64,000 nucleotides of DNA from Pelagadaptatus sp034112445 (GTDB lineage Bacteria; Pseudomonadota; Gammaproteobacteria; Pseudomonadales; Cellvibrionaceae), in NCBI GenBank assembly GCA_034112445.1, contig JAWUVI010000014.1, positions 1-64,000 on the forward strand. Direction: 5' to 3'. Positions 32,894 through 41,108 of the stretch are shown piece after piece; the stretch's first letter is position 1; every line of letters starts with the position of its first letter. The notes under the pieces are model-generated. The model was not told where the DNA came from and ran no database searches. It was given only the letters and a program-made list of their open reading frames with translations. The translations under genes and the position numbers were made by a program.

Positions 32894-34105
32894 ATGTTTC
32901 AGATTAAAATTTTATTTTATAAGTTGGTTCTACTGCTCACCAGAGTTGTGATGATGATTTTGCCAGAGTTTAAACCAACGGTATTCAGTGGGCCTGGCTC
33001 TGCTCAGAACTTAATAGAAACAATTGCGCATTTTGGCTCAAAGAAAATAATGATTGTGACCGATGCTATGTTAGTCGAGCTGGGTATGATTGAACCAATC
33101 GAAACCAGTTTAAAGGACCAAGGTATAGAAGTAGTGGTCTTTTCGGGGGTTGAGCCTGATCCAAACTTTGCGGTTGTTAATAAGGGCTTAAGCGAATTAA
33201 AAGCCAGCGGCTGTGATTCTGTGTTAGCCATAGGTGGAGGATCATCTATAGATACAGCCAAAGTCATGGCTTTGGCTGCGGCTAATAATAAAACACCCGA
33301 AGACTTAGTGGGTATGTTTAAAGGTAAAGTGCCGGCATTGGCGCTTTATGCTATTCCCACTACAGCGGGCACTGGGTCTGAAGTTACTATTGGCGCGGTG
33401 ATTTCAGATACTATAGCGAATGAAAAATGCCTTGTGGTTGATGCCAAAGTTGTGCCAATTGCCGTTGCTTTAGATGCCAGCCTTATGCAAGGTATGCCTC
33501 CACACATTACGGCAGCCACGGGTATGGACGCACTTACCCATGCTGTAGAGTCTTATGTGTCGACTTTTAACGATGCTAATGCCAATGCCTATTCGTTTAA
33601 CGCTTCGCGGATGGTAATGAACAACTTAACCAAGGTTTATGATGATGGTTCAAACCTTGAAGCTAGGAATGCAATGGCTCTGGCTTCTTATTATGGTGGT
33701 TTAGGACTGTCTAAATCGTTTCTAGGCTATGTGCATTCCATTGCCCATCAATTTGGCGCGCTTTACCACACCCCTCATGGCTTAGCCAATGCGATTATTT
33801 TGCCGCATATTTTGGATTACTCAAAACCAGTCATTGTGTCTAAGTTAGCGGCTTTATCGGTTGATGCTGGTTTAGGCAAAGCGTCTGAAAGTGATTGGGA
33901 ATTGGCTGATAAGTTCATTGCTCGAATTAGAGAAATGAACGCCTATATGAAGATTCCTACAACATTAGACGCACTTAAAGCTGAAGATATACCGGGTATG
34001 GCAAAAGTGGCCTTGAAGGAGGCGCATTACACCTACCCAGTTCCGCGTTATATGGATCAGGCTGAGTGCGAAAGAATCATTGCAAAAATGTTACCTGAGG
34101 TTTAA
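32894..34105 (+). CDS. Iron-containing alcohol dehydrogenase with hydrophobic N-terminus (copy 2)
   Basis: 403 residues, colinear with copy 1 and with the same motifs (IGGGSSIDTAK, GMDALTHAVESY, YVHSIAHQFGALYHTPHG). The N-terminal hydrophobic segment is also conserved in kind (ILFYKLVLLLTRVVMMIL), which argues that it matters. A tandem duplication in the past is clear, but differences are spread throughout, so it is not recent. AAAGGA precedes the ATG. The metal ligand region differs at GRYH versus ALYH. Confidence 0.9.
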   Translation: MFQIKILFYKLVLLLTRVVMMILPEFKPTVFSGPGSAQNLIETIAHFGSKKIMIVTDAMLVELGMIEPIETSLKDQGIEVVVFSGVEPDPNFAVVNKGLSELKASGCDSVLAIGGGSSIDTAKVMALAAANNKTPEDLVGMFKGKVPALALYAIPTTAGTGSEVTIGAVISDTIANEKCLVVDAKVVPIAVALDASLMQGMPPHITAATGMDALTHAVESYVSTFNDANANAYSFNASRMVMNNLTKVYDDGSNLEARNAMALASYYGGLGLSKSFLGYVHSIAHQFGALYHTPHGLANAIILPHILDYSKPVIVSKLAALSVDAGLGKASESDWELADKFIARIREMNAYMKIPTTLDALKAEDIPGMAKVALKEAHYTYPVPRYMDQAECERIIAKMLPEV

Positions 34106-34138
34106 TTAATTCACGTGTTTAGCGCGGGATAAACACCC

Positions 34139-34172
34139 AAAACCCAAGCGGCTTGGCCCCTTGGGTTTTTTT
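34139..34172 (+). terminator. Intrinsic terminator of the alcohol dehydrogenase operon
   Basis: AAAACCCAAG (34139-34148) pairs with CTTGGGTTTT (34160-34169), 11-base loop, followed by more T. It lies 34 bases past the second dehydrogenase stop and also suits the convergent gene. Confidence 0.85.
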
Positions 34173-34177
34173 ATGCA

Positions 34178-34873
34178 TTATTTTTCTTGAGGTTGATGTT
34201 GAGGTTGAGATTGGAGTTGAAATTGAAGTTGGCGTAGAGGTTCAACAAGTTGATTGAACGCACGGGGTGAAACATATTGAAAGAGTTCTTTGGATTCTGT
34301 GTTTAGGATGATGTCCAGGCCTAAATCGCGGTATAGAAGGTGTTGAGTTTCTTCTGTTTCATCGATGATTTCAGTAGGTTGACCGAAGCGTTGAATAATT
34401 ACTTCACGGCTAAGATTAGCTGCTGGTATAAAGCTGATAATGTTGACGGGCTGTTGCTGGACGGCTTGCAAGTCACTGGCATTGAGAAAGAACTGACGTG
34501 CGCCAGAGGCCATAAATTTCGAGTTGTCAGCACGTTCTTGCATAGCAATAAGTGTTTCGTTATCTAGCTCAAAACCTAAAATTAACTTACCTTTTAACGG
34601 CCCACTTTTAAAGTGGCTGTAATAGACCTCAAGAGCAGCATCGACATCCTGGCTCGAAATAATAGCGAGCTCGTGGTCTGTGCCGAGCTTATAGGTCACT
34701 TCGGCAAGTGTTGAATGTTCTAGTTCAATATCAAAAACGCGGCTGCTGGAATTGGTAATCTCTATTTGCCACGGCAAACCTGTGATTTTCACATTTTCAG
34801 CAGGTGGCTTTAAAAATACATAGCCCGATAAACTTATGGCTATGATTAATCCTATGTAGGCGATATTTTTCAT
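34178..34873 (-). CDS. Membrane-anchored conserved hypothetical protein
   Basis: A 231-residue protein that I do not recognise. Residues 4-21 (IAYIGLIIAISLSGYVFL) are one membrane segment, with the rest presumably periplasmic. The middle (VTYKLGTDHELAII, KGKLILGFELDNETL) looks like mixed alpha/beta, and the sequence VIIQRFGQPTEIID followed by LLYRDLGLDIILN resembles the small SmpA/BamE-like fold, by pattern only. The C-terminal tail is a glutamine-rich run created by a 12-base repeat. It starts 2 bases past the rbgA stop, so it is co-transcribed with it. Confidence 0.7.
   Translation of the reverse strand: MKNIAYIGLIIAISLSGYVFLKPPAENVKITGLPWQIEITNSSSRVFDIELEHSTLAEVTYKLGTDHELAIISSQDVDAALEVYYSHFKSGPLKGKLILGFELDNETLIAMQERADNSKFMASGARQFFLNASDLQAVQQQPVNIISFIPAANLSREVIIQRFGQPTEIIDETEETQHLLYRDLGLDIILNTESKELFQYVSPRAFNQLVEPLRQLQFQLQSQPQHQPQEK
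34187..34234. repeat. 12-bp degenerate coding repeat at a gene's 3' end
   Basis: Four units from 34187 (TTGAGGTTGATG, TTGAGGTTGAGA, TTGGAGTTGAAA, TTGAAGTTGGCG). They encode the Gln-rich tail just before the stop of the hypothetical protein. Confidence 0.8.
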
Positions 34874-34875
34874 AA

Positions 34876-35883
34876 TTATTTCTTTTTCTTTGGTTTAAGG
34901 CGTGTCTTTTTAACGGTCGTTTGTTCGCTCGATAACTTACCGCTCGCATCTGGTCGCTGCTCTCTTTGCCGTTGCTTATAAGCGGCTTTACGTTGCTTTT
35001 CAGATTCTTCTTTAGCGGCTTTGGCTTGAGCAACTTCTTCTATCTCGGCGATGACCATGGCTGGAGTTTCTAATGTGATTCGGCCTAAGGCACCAGAGCG
35101 TAGCTCGGTTACTAACACTTCTGAAATTTTGTGGAAATTAATGCGGCCACCTGCACGTAAACAGCCGCGTCGCTTGGCGGCCTGTTCGAGAAACTGTGAT
35201 TCATTGTTTGGCAGGTTTGATAATTCAAAGCGTTCCATTAATAGATCAGGGTATTGTTTTAATAAATAATCGGCAACGAAATAAGCAACGTCCTCATATT
35301 CCATAGCGGTATCTTTGATGGCACCACTTGCGGCTAAGCGATAACTGCTTTTAGGATTCTCTACTTTGGGCCATAAAATTCCTGGGGTATCCATCAGTAA
35401 TATGCCATTACCAAGATTAATACGTTGTTGGCTCTTGGTGACAGCAGGTTCATTACCGGTTTTAGCGATGGTTTTTCCCGCTAAGGTATTGATTAAAGTC
35501 GACTTCCCTACATTTGGAATACCGACAATCATAGTGTGAATGGTGCGAATATCTTGATTAATATTAGGCAACATTTTCCGGCATAGATCGATAAGTAATC
35601 TCATCTTGGCCGGTTCTTCAGTAGTGATGGCTAAGGTTTTAACATTTTTTTCTTGTTCGAAGTAAGCTTGCCATTCGGCCGTTAACTCAGGATCGGCTAG
35701 GTCTGTTTTACTTAAAACCTTAATGCAAGGTTTATCACCTCTTAGCGTCGCAATGGCAGGGTTTTCACTGCTAAAAGGGATTCGAGCATCGATCACCTCA
35801 ATCAACAAGTCTACTTGAGGTAAAGCTTCTTTGATTTGTTTTTGGGCTTTATGCATATGCCCTGGATACCACTGAATTGCCAT
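34876..35883 (-). CDS. Ribosome biogenesis GTPase RbgA/YlqF-like
   Basis: From ATG 35883 (MAIQWYPGHMHKAQKQI) the protein has 335 residues. GTPase motifs are circularly permuted, as in YlqF: the G4 motif SKTDLAD comes first, then the P-loop GIPNVGKSTLINTLAG, then G3 DTPGI. RbgA acts on late 50S assembly. The C-terminus is a lysine/arginine-rich tail, suggesting rRNA contact. A frame extends to 35937, but WYPGHM at the start is the family N-terminus and GGGAA precedes the chosen ATG. Confidence 0.9.
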   Translation of the reverse strand: MAIQWYPGHMHKAQKQIKEALPQVDLLIEVIDARIPFSSENPAIATLRGDKPCIKVLSKTDLADPELTAEWQAYFEQEKNVKTLAITTEEPAKMRLLIDLCRKMLPNINQDIRTIHTMIVGIPNVGKSTLINTLAGKTIAKTGNEPAVTKSQQRINLGNGILLMDTPGILWPKVENPKSSYRLAASGAIKDTAMEYEDVAYFVADYLLKQYPDLLMERFELSNLPNNESQFLEQAAKRRGCLRAGGRINFHKISEVLVTELRSGALGRITLETPAMVIAEIEEVAQAKAAKEESEKQRKAAYKQRQREQRPDASGKLSSEQTTVKKTRLKPKKKK

Positions 35884-36133
35884 GAGAATTTCCCGTCTAG
35901 TATGAACCCGATAAAATGCTGTCATGGAGTGGTGCAAGCATTATAAAATACGTCACTTGAATAAATTGACGCTGCAGGTTTAATTGAAGGATTGAATTCT
36001 AATCAAATTCCCTTTTGTTTACTGCAAATATGTTTTAGATACCTGATTTATATTCATTAATAGGGATAATATTACCGATGTTCATGAAAAGTCTGTTGTC
36101 TACCATGTCTTGGCTATTGATAAGTACAGTACA

Positions 36134-36778
36134 ATGGGGGAATTAACGACTTCAATTCATGCTTCAGGATTTAGTATTCCTGCTGTAGCAACAGAAGTTG
36201 AGTATGAAATTAAGAAAAGTCGTTTTATAGCTAGAGCGGCTTTTGCTGCAAGCCGAAGTCAAGCACTGCATCTCTTGGAGCAGGCGCGACAAGATTACCC
36301 TGATGCACGGCATCATTGTTGGGCTTATTTGATTGGTGACCCTAACACACCCAAAACCATGGCGATGTCTGATGCGGGCGAGCCTAACGGTACCGCAGGA
36401 AAACCAATATTGAACGTATTGCAGCATAAAAATATTGGCAACGTGATGTTGGTAGTGATTCGCTATTTTGGTGGAATTAAATTGGGTGCCGGTGGTCTAG
36501 TTCGTGCGTACAGTCATTCGGCGCAATTGGCCATGAATGAACTGACCACGAGCCAATTTAATACCTCTAGTGAGTGCAGAGTTCGTTTAAGTTTCAGTCA
36601 GGAACAAGCTTTTCGACATTGGTTAAAACACCATTGCGGTAAAGTAATCGCAGTGGACTATCAGCAGTATGTGGATGTTGAGGTTACATTATCTGACGAT
36701 CAGTTATCCGCGATGAAGATTTTTTTAGCAGGCATTAACGCCTGCATAATAGGAGACATAAAGCCTTATGAATATTGA
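36134..36778 (+). CDS. YigZ/IMPACT family protein
   Basis: From ATG 36134 the product has about 214 residues (a TTG at 36110 is an alternative). The family core is clear: KKSRFIARAA, HHCWAYLIG, DAGEPNGTAGKPIL, NVMLVVIRYFGGIKLGAGGLVRAY. The UPF0029/IMPACT N-terminal domain and the DUF1949 C-terminal domain are both present. The exact role is unknown, though the domain contacts translation regulators in eukaryotes. Overlaps the next gene by 11 bases. Confidence 0.9.
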   Translation: MGELTTSIHASGFSIPAVATEVEYEIKKSRFIARAAFAASRSQALHLLEQARQDYPDARHHCWAYLIGDPNTPKTMAMSDAGEPNGTAGKPILNVLQHKNIGNVMLVVIRYFGGIKLGAGGLVRAYSHSAQLAMNELTTSQFNTSSECRVRLSFSQEQAFRHWLKHHCGKVIAVDYQQYVDVEVTLSDDQLSAMKIFLAGINACIIGDIKPYEY

Positions 36779-37250
36779 TAAAGACACGGTTGTAACTTTT
36801 CACTATCGCCTACAAGAAGAGGGTGGTGAGGTTTTTGAAGACTCTCATAAAGATGAGCCTGTTCTTTACTTGCATGGACACAACAGCATGTTACCCGGCT
36901 TAGAAGAGGCTCTGCAGGGGCAGCAAGCCGGAGATAAATTTAAGACTACCCTTACGCCAGAAAAAGGGTATGGCCAACGTAAAGAAGGCGCTGTTCAGCG
37001 AGTACCTAAAAAACACATAGTAACGAAAGGTAAAATAACGACCGGTATGGTGGTTCAAGTTAATACCGAGCATGGAGCTAAAGAAGCCGTAGTACTGAAA
37101 GTTGGGTTAAAAAATATAGACATTGATTCTAACCATCCATTGGCTGGTAAAACCTTGGTGTTTGATGTTGAAGTAGTTGAGGTAAGAGTTGCGACTGCGG
37201 ATGAAATTGCTCATGGTCATGCTCATGGCGTCGGCGGTCATCAGCATTAA
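36768..37250 (+). CDS. SlyD-like FKBP peptidyl-prolyl isomerase
   Basis: 160 residues. The N-terminal FKBP part (VTFHYRLQEEGGEVFEDS, HNSMLPGLEEAL) is split by an IF (insert-in-flap) domain (AVQRVPKKHI...VQVNTEHG), as in SlyD. The C-terminal tail HGHAHGVGGHQH is a short metal-binding run, less extensive than in E. coli SlyD. It folds proteins and may deliver nickel. AGGAG sits ahead of the ATG, inside the yigZ-like gene. Confidence 0.9.
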   Translation: MNIDKDTVVTFHYRLQEEGGEVFEDSHKDEPVLYLHGHNSMLPGLEEALQGQQAGDKFKTTLTPEKGYGQRKEGAVQRVPKKHIVTKGKITTGMVVQVNTEHGAKEAVVLKVGLKNIDIDSNHPLAGKTLVFDVEVVEVRVATADEIAHGHAHGVGGHQH

Positions 37251-37268
37251 TATAATTGAGGACGTGTA

Positions 37269-37964
37269 ATGAAAAGAATTCTAGCTTTTATAATGTGCGT
37301 GACTTTTGTTGGTTTTGTTCAGGCGGATGATAGCCCCAGTAATATTGTGTCTAGCAATGCTGTGGGCGAGATAGAATCTGTTCCCGATATTGTCATTGTT
37401 TCAGGACGAGTGAGTGCTGTTGAAAATAATGCCGAACGTGCAATTACGTTGGCTCAAGATAACCTGGATAGCTTAATTCGATTGGTTAAAAATCAAAAAA
37501 TACCCTCTTCGAATTTACAAGCGGCTAGCGTTATGGTTCAACCGCAATGGCGTTACCCAAAAAATAAAGCTAGGGAAATTACGGGGTATCAAGCCTATTC
37601 TCCGTTTACCATTCGCCTGCATCAAATTGAAAAATTATCGTCGTTATACGTCGGTTTATCTGGTGTGGGAATCAGCGAGATTAATCAAATTAGTTTTGAT
37701 TTTAGTGATCGACAAGAGCTTGAGCTCAAAGCGATCAAAAAAGCGGTGGTAATTGCTCAGAACAAAGCTCAAGCCGCTGCCTCTGCAGTAGGCCAACAAA
37801 TTGGCTCAGCCAAAAATATTCAAATTAATACTCGCTGGAATCAGCCTGTCATGTCTCGTGCCCGCACGGCTATGATGGCTGAGTCTGATGCAGTGGCGCC
37901 CCAGATCAATGTGGGAAGTCATAAGTTAAGTGCTACAGTACAAGTTGATTTTGAGCTTAAATAA
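37269..37964 (+). CDS. SIMPL domain (DUF541) periplasmic protein
   Basis: 231 residues with a signal peptide cleaved near VQADD. The mature protein has the SIMPL pattern: GEIESVPDIVIVSGRV, ITGYQAYSPFTIRL, then a helix AIKKAVVIAQNKAQAAASAVG and a final strand LSATVQVDFEL. The role is uncertain; relatives are oxidative-stress-linked proteins. GAGGA precedes the ATG. Confidence 0.87.
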   Translation: MKRILAFIMCVTFVGFVQADDSPSNIVSSNAVGEIESVPDIVIVSGRVSAVENNAERAITLAQDNLDSLIRLVKNQKIPSSNLQAASVMVQPQWRYPKNKAREITGYQAYSPFTIRLHQIEKLSSLYVGLSGVGISEINQISFDFSDRQELELKAIKKAVVIAQNKAQAAASAVGQQIGSAKNIQINTRWNQPVMSRARTAMMAESDAVAPQINVGSHKLSATVQVDFELK

Positions 37965-38019
37965 ACGAAATGATATACCCCTATATAATTAACCCTATTT
38001 TACCAACGAGGAAAGTCAC

Positions 38020-38430
38020 ATGCCGACTATTATTTCAGTAAATGCCAGTGCTATATATATTTCAATCATCGCGTTATTAGCGCTCTTTTTAGCGTATCGC
38101 GTGGTTCAATTTCGCTTGGGTAAAGGCGTTGATATTGGAGATGACGGCAGTGCCGAATTTCAGACGGCTATCCGCGTACACGCTAATTTAGTCGAGTGGG
38201 CACCGATTACATTGTTACTGCTTCTAGTATCAGAGCTGCTAGGCGCTAACAATTATTTTCTTCATGTAGCTGGAATTGCGTTTGTTGTGGCGCGTATAGC
38301 TCATGCTTACGGCATGACCATTGCTGTTGGTGGCGGCAATAAGGGGCGGTTCTATGGCACGCTCGTTTCTTGGATTGTATTGATTGTATTAGCCGTTAGT
38401 AATGTATTGATGGTTGCCGGTGTCTTTTAA
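38020..38430 (+). CDS. MAPEG family membrane protein
   Basis: A 136-residue, four-helix integral protein with the MAPEG pattern FQTAIRVHANLVEWAPITLL and a later RIAHAYGM segment. MAPEG proteins include glutathione transferases and peroxidases; bacterial members are mostly untested. Its last base is the first base of the acyltransferase start codon, so translation is coupled. Confidence 0.87.
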   Translation: MPTIISVNASAIYISIIALLALFLAYRVVQFRLGKGVDIGDDGSAEFQTAIRVHANLVEWAPITLLLLLVSELLGANNYFLHVAGIAFVVARIAHAYGMTIAVGGGNKGRFYGTLVSWIVLIVLAVSNVLMVAGVF

Positions 38431-39320
38431 TGGATATTAAATCGCGGGTTATATTGAGCGTTGTCTTTTTATTGAATTTGTTAACTCTGAATGGCGCTCG
38501 CCGGCTAGGACGCTTTATTGGTTGGTTTCTGCGAATCAGTAATAGTAATTTGTACAAAGTCACAATGAAAAACCTGTCGCTGTGTTTTCCTGAAATGAGT
38601 GAGCCTGATAAAGAAGAACTGGCTCGTAAAAGTTTAATTGAAACCGGTTGTCAGATTGCTGAAACCGGTTTTGCTTGGAGTGGTTCAGCTCAGTTAAGAA
38701 GCAAAAAAATTAAGCAAATGAAAACCTCTAATGAGGCTGTTTTTGAAGCGGCCTTAGCGAAAGGTAAAGGGGTTTTGATGCTGACTAGTCATTTTGGCAA
38801 TTGGGAATTTTTGACCTCTACATTACCTATGAAATGTAAGTTGATGGTTCTTTATAAAATGGTAAAAATGCCAGTTCTAGAAAAGCATATGTTAGAAGTT
38901 CGGTGCTCGTCAGGACTTGAAATGGTCCCTGGTAATCGTCAAGGCGTTGAAACCTTCGTAAACCATTATCAGCAAGGTCATACGTGTTTGATTGCCCCTG
39001 ACCAGGAGCCGTCTGAAAAGTCAGGTGTGTGGGTGCCGTATTTTGGGGTTAATGCACTCACTCCTAAATTTATTCATAGTTTAATCCAAAGTAATCCAGA
39101 AGGTGTTGTGATATTCACCCACATGAAGAGAATTAAAGACGGTTATGAAATGATTTTTTCAGAAGTGGATTCAGGTATTTATGATGCTGATCTTGAGATA
39201 TCAGCGGCCGCTATGAATAAGACCTTTGAACGGTGTATCAAGGTCGATGGAATTGAACAGTATCAATGGGATTATAAGCGTTTTAAGAAAAACCCTGAAA
39301 AACATTATCGAGGACTGTAG
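38430..39320 (+). CDS. LpxL/HtrB-family lysophospholipid acyltransferase
   Basis: 296 residues with an N-terminal hydrophobic anchor (VILSVVFLLNLLTL). The catalytic HxxxxE motif is HFGNWE near residue 122, followed by LIAPDQEPSEKSGVWVPYFG. The family transfers acyl chains to lipid A precursors, or in diverged members makes other lipids. It overlaps the MAPEG gene by one base. Confidence 0.85.
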   Translation: MDIKSRVILSVVFLLNLLTLNGARRLGRFIGWFLRISNSNLYKVTMKNLSLCFPEMSEPDKEELARKSLIETGCQIAETGFAWSGSAQLRSKKIKQMKTSNEAVFEAALAKGKGVLMLTSHFGNWEFLTSTLPMKCKLMVLYKMVKMPVLEKHMLEVRCSSGLEMVPGNRQGVETFVNHYQQGHTCLIAPDQEPSEKSGVWVPYFGVNALTPKFIHSLIQSNPEGVVIFTHMKRIKDGYEMIFSEVDSGIYDADLEISAAAMNKTFERCIKVDGIEQYQWDYKRFKKNPEKHYRGL

Positions 39321-39366
39321 TTAGCGGGGGTTATACGGGCCACTCTTTTAGGCATGGCCCAATAGA

Positions 39367-39687
39367 TTAATACTGGCTTGTAGGCAGGTGAACGGTGAAA
39401 CCCTCCATCTCTTCGGTAACGAAGACCTGACAACTTAAACGGCTGTTTTCTTTAGGTTCAACAACAGCCTCTAATAAATCTTTTTCTGCACTTTCAGCCG
39501 GTGGCACTTTGCTGAGCCATTTGTCATCGATATAGCAGTGGCATGTAGCACATGCGCACGCACCACCACATTCAGCCAAAATGTCATCAATCATATTGTC
39601 CACAGCGCCTTGCATGATGCTTTCGCCAACCGCGACATCGGCTTCAAAATGATTTCCGTTAGCTGCGATGTAATTAATTAAGGGCAT
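39367..39687 (-). CDS. [2Fe-2S] ferredoxin, adrenodoxin/rhodocoxin type
   Basis: From ATG 39687 (MPLINYIAANGNHFEADV) the protein has 106 residues. The cluster ligands are in CGGACACATCHCY with a fourth Cys in SRLSCQVFV, the C-x5-C-x2-C-xn-C pattern of P450-supporting ferredoxins. A GGAG precedes this ATG; a 13-codon extension is less family-like. No P450 or ferredoxin reductase is in the window. Confidence 0.93.
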   Translation of the reverse strand: MPLINYIAANGNHFEADVAVGESIMQGAVDNMIDDILAECGGACACATCHCYIDDKWLSKVPPAESAEKDLLEAVVEPKENSRLSCQVFVTEEMEGFTVHLPTSQY

Positions 39688-39806
39688 ATTTAAGTCTCCA
39701 AACCTTATTATTTTTAAGGCCTGCATTCTAGCTATTCAACGATAGGGAATATAGGTTTTATTTGGCCAAATATAGATGTTTAAAATTCGGGGGGAGGGGG
39801 TTGTGC

Positions 39807-39835
39807 TGCAGTTAGGTCTATTTGACCCAACTGCA
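39807..39835 (-). terminator. Hairpin after the class II aldolase gene
   Basis: TGCAGTTAGGTC (39807-39818) and GACCCAACTGCA (39824-39835) form a 12-base stem with a 5-base loop. On the minus-strand RNA the one imperfect pair is G-U, while on the plus strand it is A-C, so the structure favours the minus transcript. It lies about 11 bases past the aldolase stop. There is no U-tract. Confidence 0.5.
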
Positions 39836-39845
39836 ACAGGATTTA

Positions 39846-40634
39846 TTAATCAAACATGTCAGGTTGTTCAACGCTAATAACATTATAAAGTGGAGAAAAC
39901 TGAAACATTCCGGCTAATGGGTTGCCTACTGTTTCTCGGGTTTTACGAGCGACTTCAGGGCTAATCAATTTGGGAGTGCCGGCGGCTTCAGCCATCAACT
40001 GAGCCTGACAAGTACGCTCCATAGTGATGTACCACCATGCAGCCGCTTCGACAGTCGCCCCAACGGTTAATAAACCATGATTTTGCAAAATTGCCGCTTT
40101 ATTTTTACCTAGAGCTTTGGCAATGATCTCGCCTTCGTCCATATCCAAAACAACGCCACCAAAGTCATCGTAGACAACATGATCTTCAAAAAAGGCACAG
40201 GCATCTTGAGTTATTGGATCAAGAGGACGCCCCAATGAAGACCAAGCTTTTCCATAAACAGAATGCGAATGCGCGGCGGCAACCACTTCAGGATGAGCTT
40301 TATGGATATGTGAGTGGATGGTAAATGCAGCGCCGTTTAAAAACCCGTTGCCTTCAACTACTTCGCCTTCATGGCTGACTAAAATCAAATCAGACATCTT
40401 GATTTGTTTGAAAGAAACACCCATTGGATTAACCCAAAAGTGATCTAGTTTCTCTGGATCACGGACGGTAATGTGGCCCGCAACGCCTTCTTCAAAGCCG
40501 AATTTACCAAATAAACGAAAAGCGGCGACTAACTGTTGTTTACGATGTAAACGCTCTTCTTCAAAACTTTTTTCCTGAGGAACCATCGACTCGAGGTCGG
40601 CATTCATGACGATATCTGTTGGTGCATCGCTCAT
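39846..40634 (-). CDS. Class II aldolase/adducin family protein
   Basis: 262 residues. The metal-binding histidines appear as AAHSHSVYGKAW and QNHGLLTVG, with FEDHVVYDD between. Related enzymes are fuculose- and ribulose-phosphate aldolases, but many diverged members act on other hydroxy compounds or have no known reaction. It is probably cytosolic. GGAGAG precedes the ATG. A 16-base repeat array lies directly upstream. Confidence 0.85.
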   Translation of the reverse strand: MSDAPTDIVMNADLESMVPQEKSFEEERLHRKQQLVAAFRLFGKFGFEEGVAGHITVRDPEKLDHFWVNPMGVSFKQIKMSDLILVSHEGEVVEGNGFLNGAAFTIHSHIHKAHPEVVAAAHSHSVYGKAWSSLGRPLDPITQDACAFFEDHVVYDDFGGVVLDMDEGEIIAKALGKNKAAILQNHGLLTVGATVEAAAWWYITMERTCQAQLMAEAAGTPKLISPEVARKTRETVGNPLAGMFQFSPLYNVISVEQPDMFD

Positions 40635-40664
40635 AAGAATCTCTCTCCTTTTGGTTAATAATAG

Positions 40665-40760
40665 ATGTAGTGTTGTTAATGATTAGAGTTACTAATGATT
40701 AGAGTTACTAATGATTAGTGTTGTTAAGGAATACTGCTGTTAAGGAATACCATGGTTAAT
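40665..40760. repeat. Six-unit 16-bp tandem array upstream of the aldolase gene
   Basis: Six contiguous 16-base units from 40665. The second and third are identical (GATTAGAGTTACTAAT); the others drift by several bases (GATTAGTGTTGTTAAG, GAATACTGCTGTTAAG, GAATACCATGGTTAAT, ATGTAGTGTTGTTAAT). The array fills the divergent gap between the aldolase and the DUF1653 gene, where the promoters of both must lie. Confidence 0.92.
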
Positions 40761-40805
40761 GATAGACTGTCTTCATTGATATGTGGATAACCTAGACCTT
40801 AAATT

Positions 40806-41108
40806 ATGGCTGATATGAATAAAGATTTGTTAACAATTGAACCGGCATCCTTATGTGATGATCGCGAAGTCCAAACTGGCTTTTATCAACATTATAAAGG
40901 CCAAAATTACGAAGTCTTTCGAACCGTAAATCACAGTGAAACTGAAGAAACGATGGTTCTGTATCGATGCCTATATGGGGATTTTAGTTGGTGGGTTAGG
41001 CCGCTGGCTATGTTTACTGAAACGGTTATTGTTGATGGTGAAGTCATACCGCGCTTTAACTTTATTGGGCCTGAACTTGCGGGTCATGTGAAGCAGTCTG
41101 ACTCATGA
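40806..41108 (+). CDS. DUF1653 family protein
   Basis: 100 residues. The DUF1653 core is present: GFYQHYKGQNYEVFRTVNHS, TMVLYRCLYGD, WWVRPLAMFTETV. Function unknown. Its TGA stop overlaps the rlmA ATG (ATGA), so it belongs with rlmA-tadA. Confidence 0.85.
   Translation: MADMNKDLLTIEPASLCDDREVQTGFYQHYKGQNYEVFRTVNHSETEETMVLYRCLYGDFSWWVRPLAMFTETVIVDGEVIPRFNFIGPELAGHVKQSDS

Noticed and set aside
39337..39360. Terminator after the LpxL-like gene
   Set aside because: GGGCCA/TGGCCC makes a six-base stem, but the 12-base loop and lack of U-tract on either strand make it weak.
40665..40760. CRISPR array
   Set aside because: The units are contiguous 16-mers with no spacers, drift gradually, and no cas genes are present.
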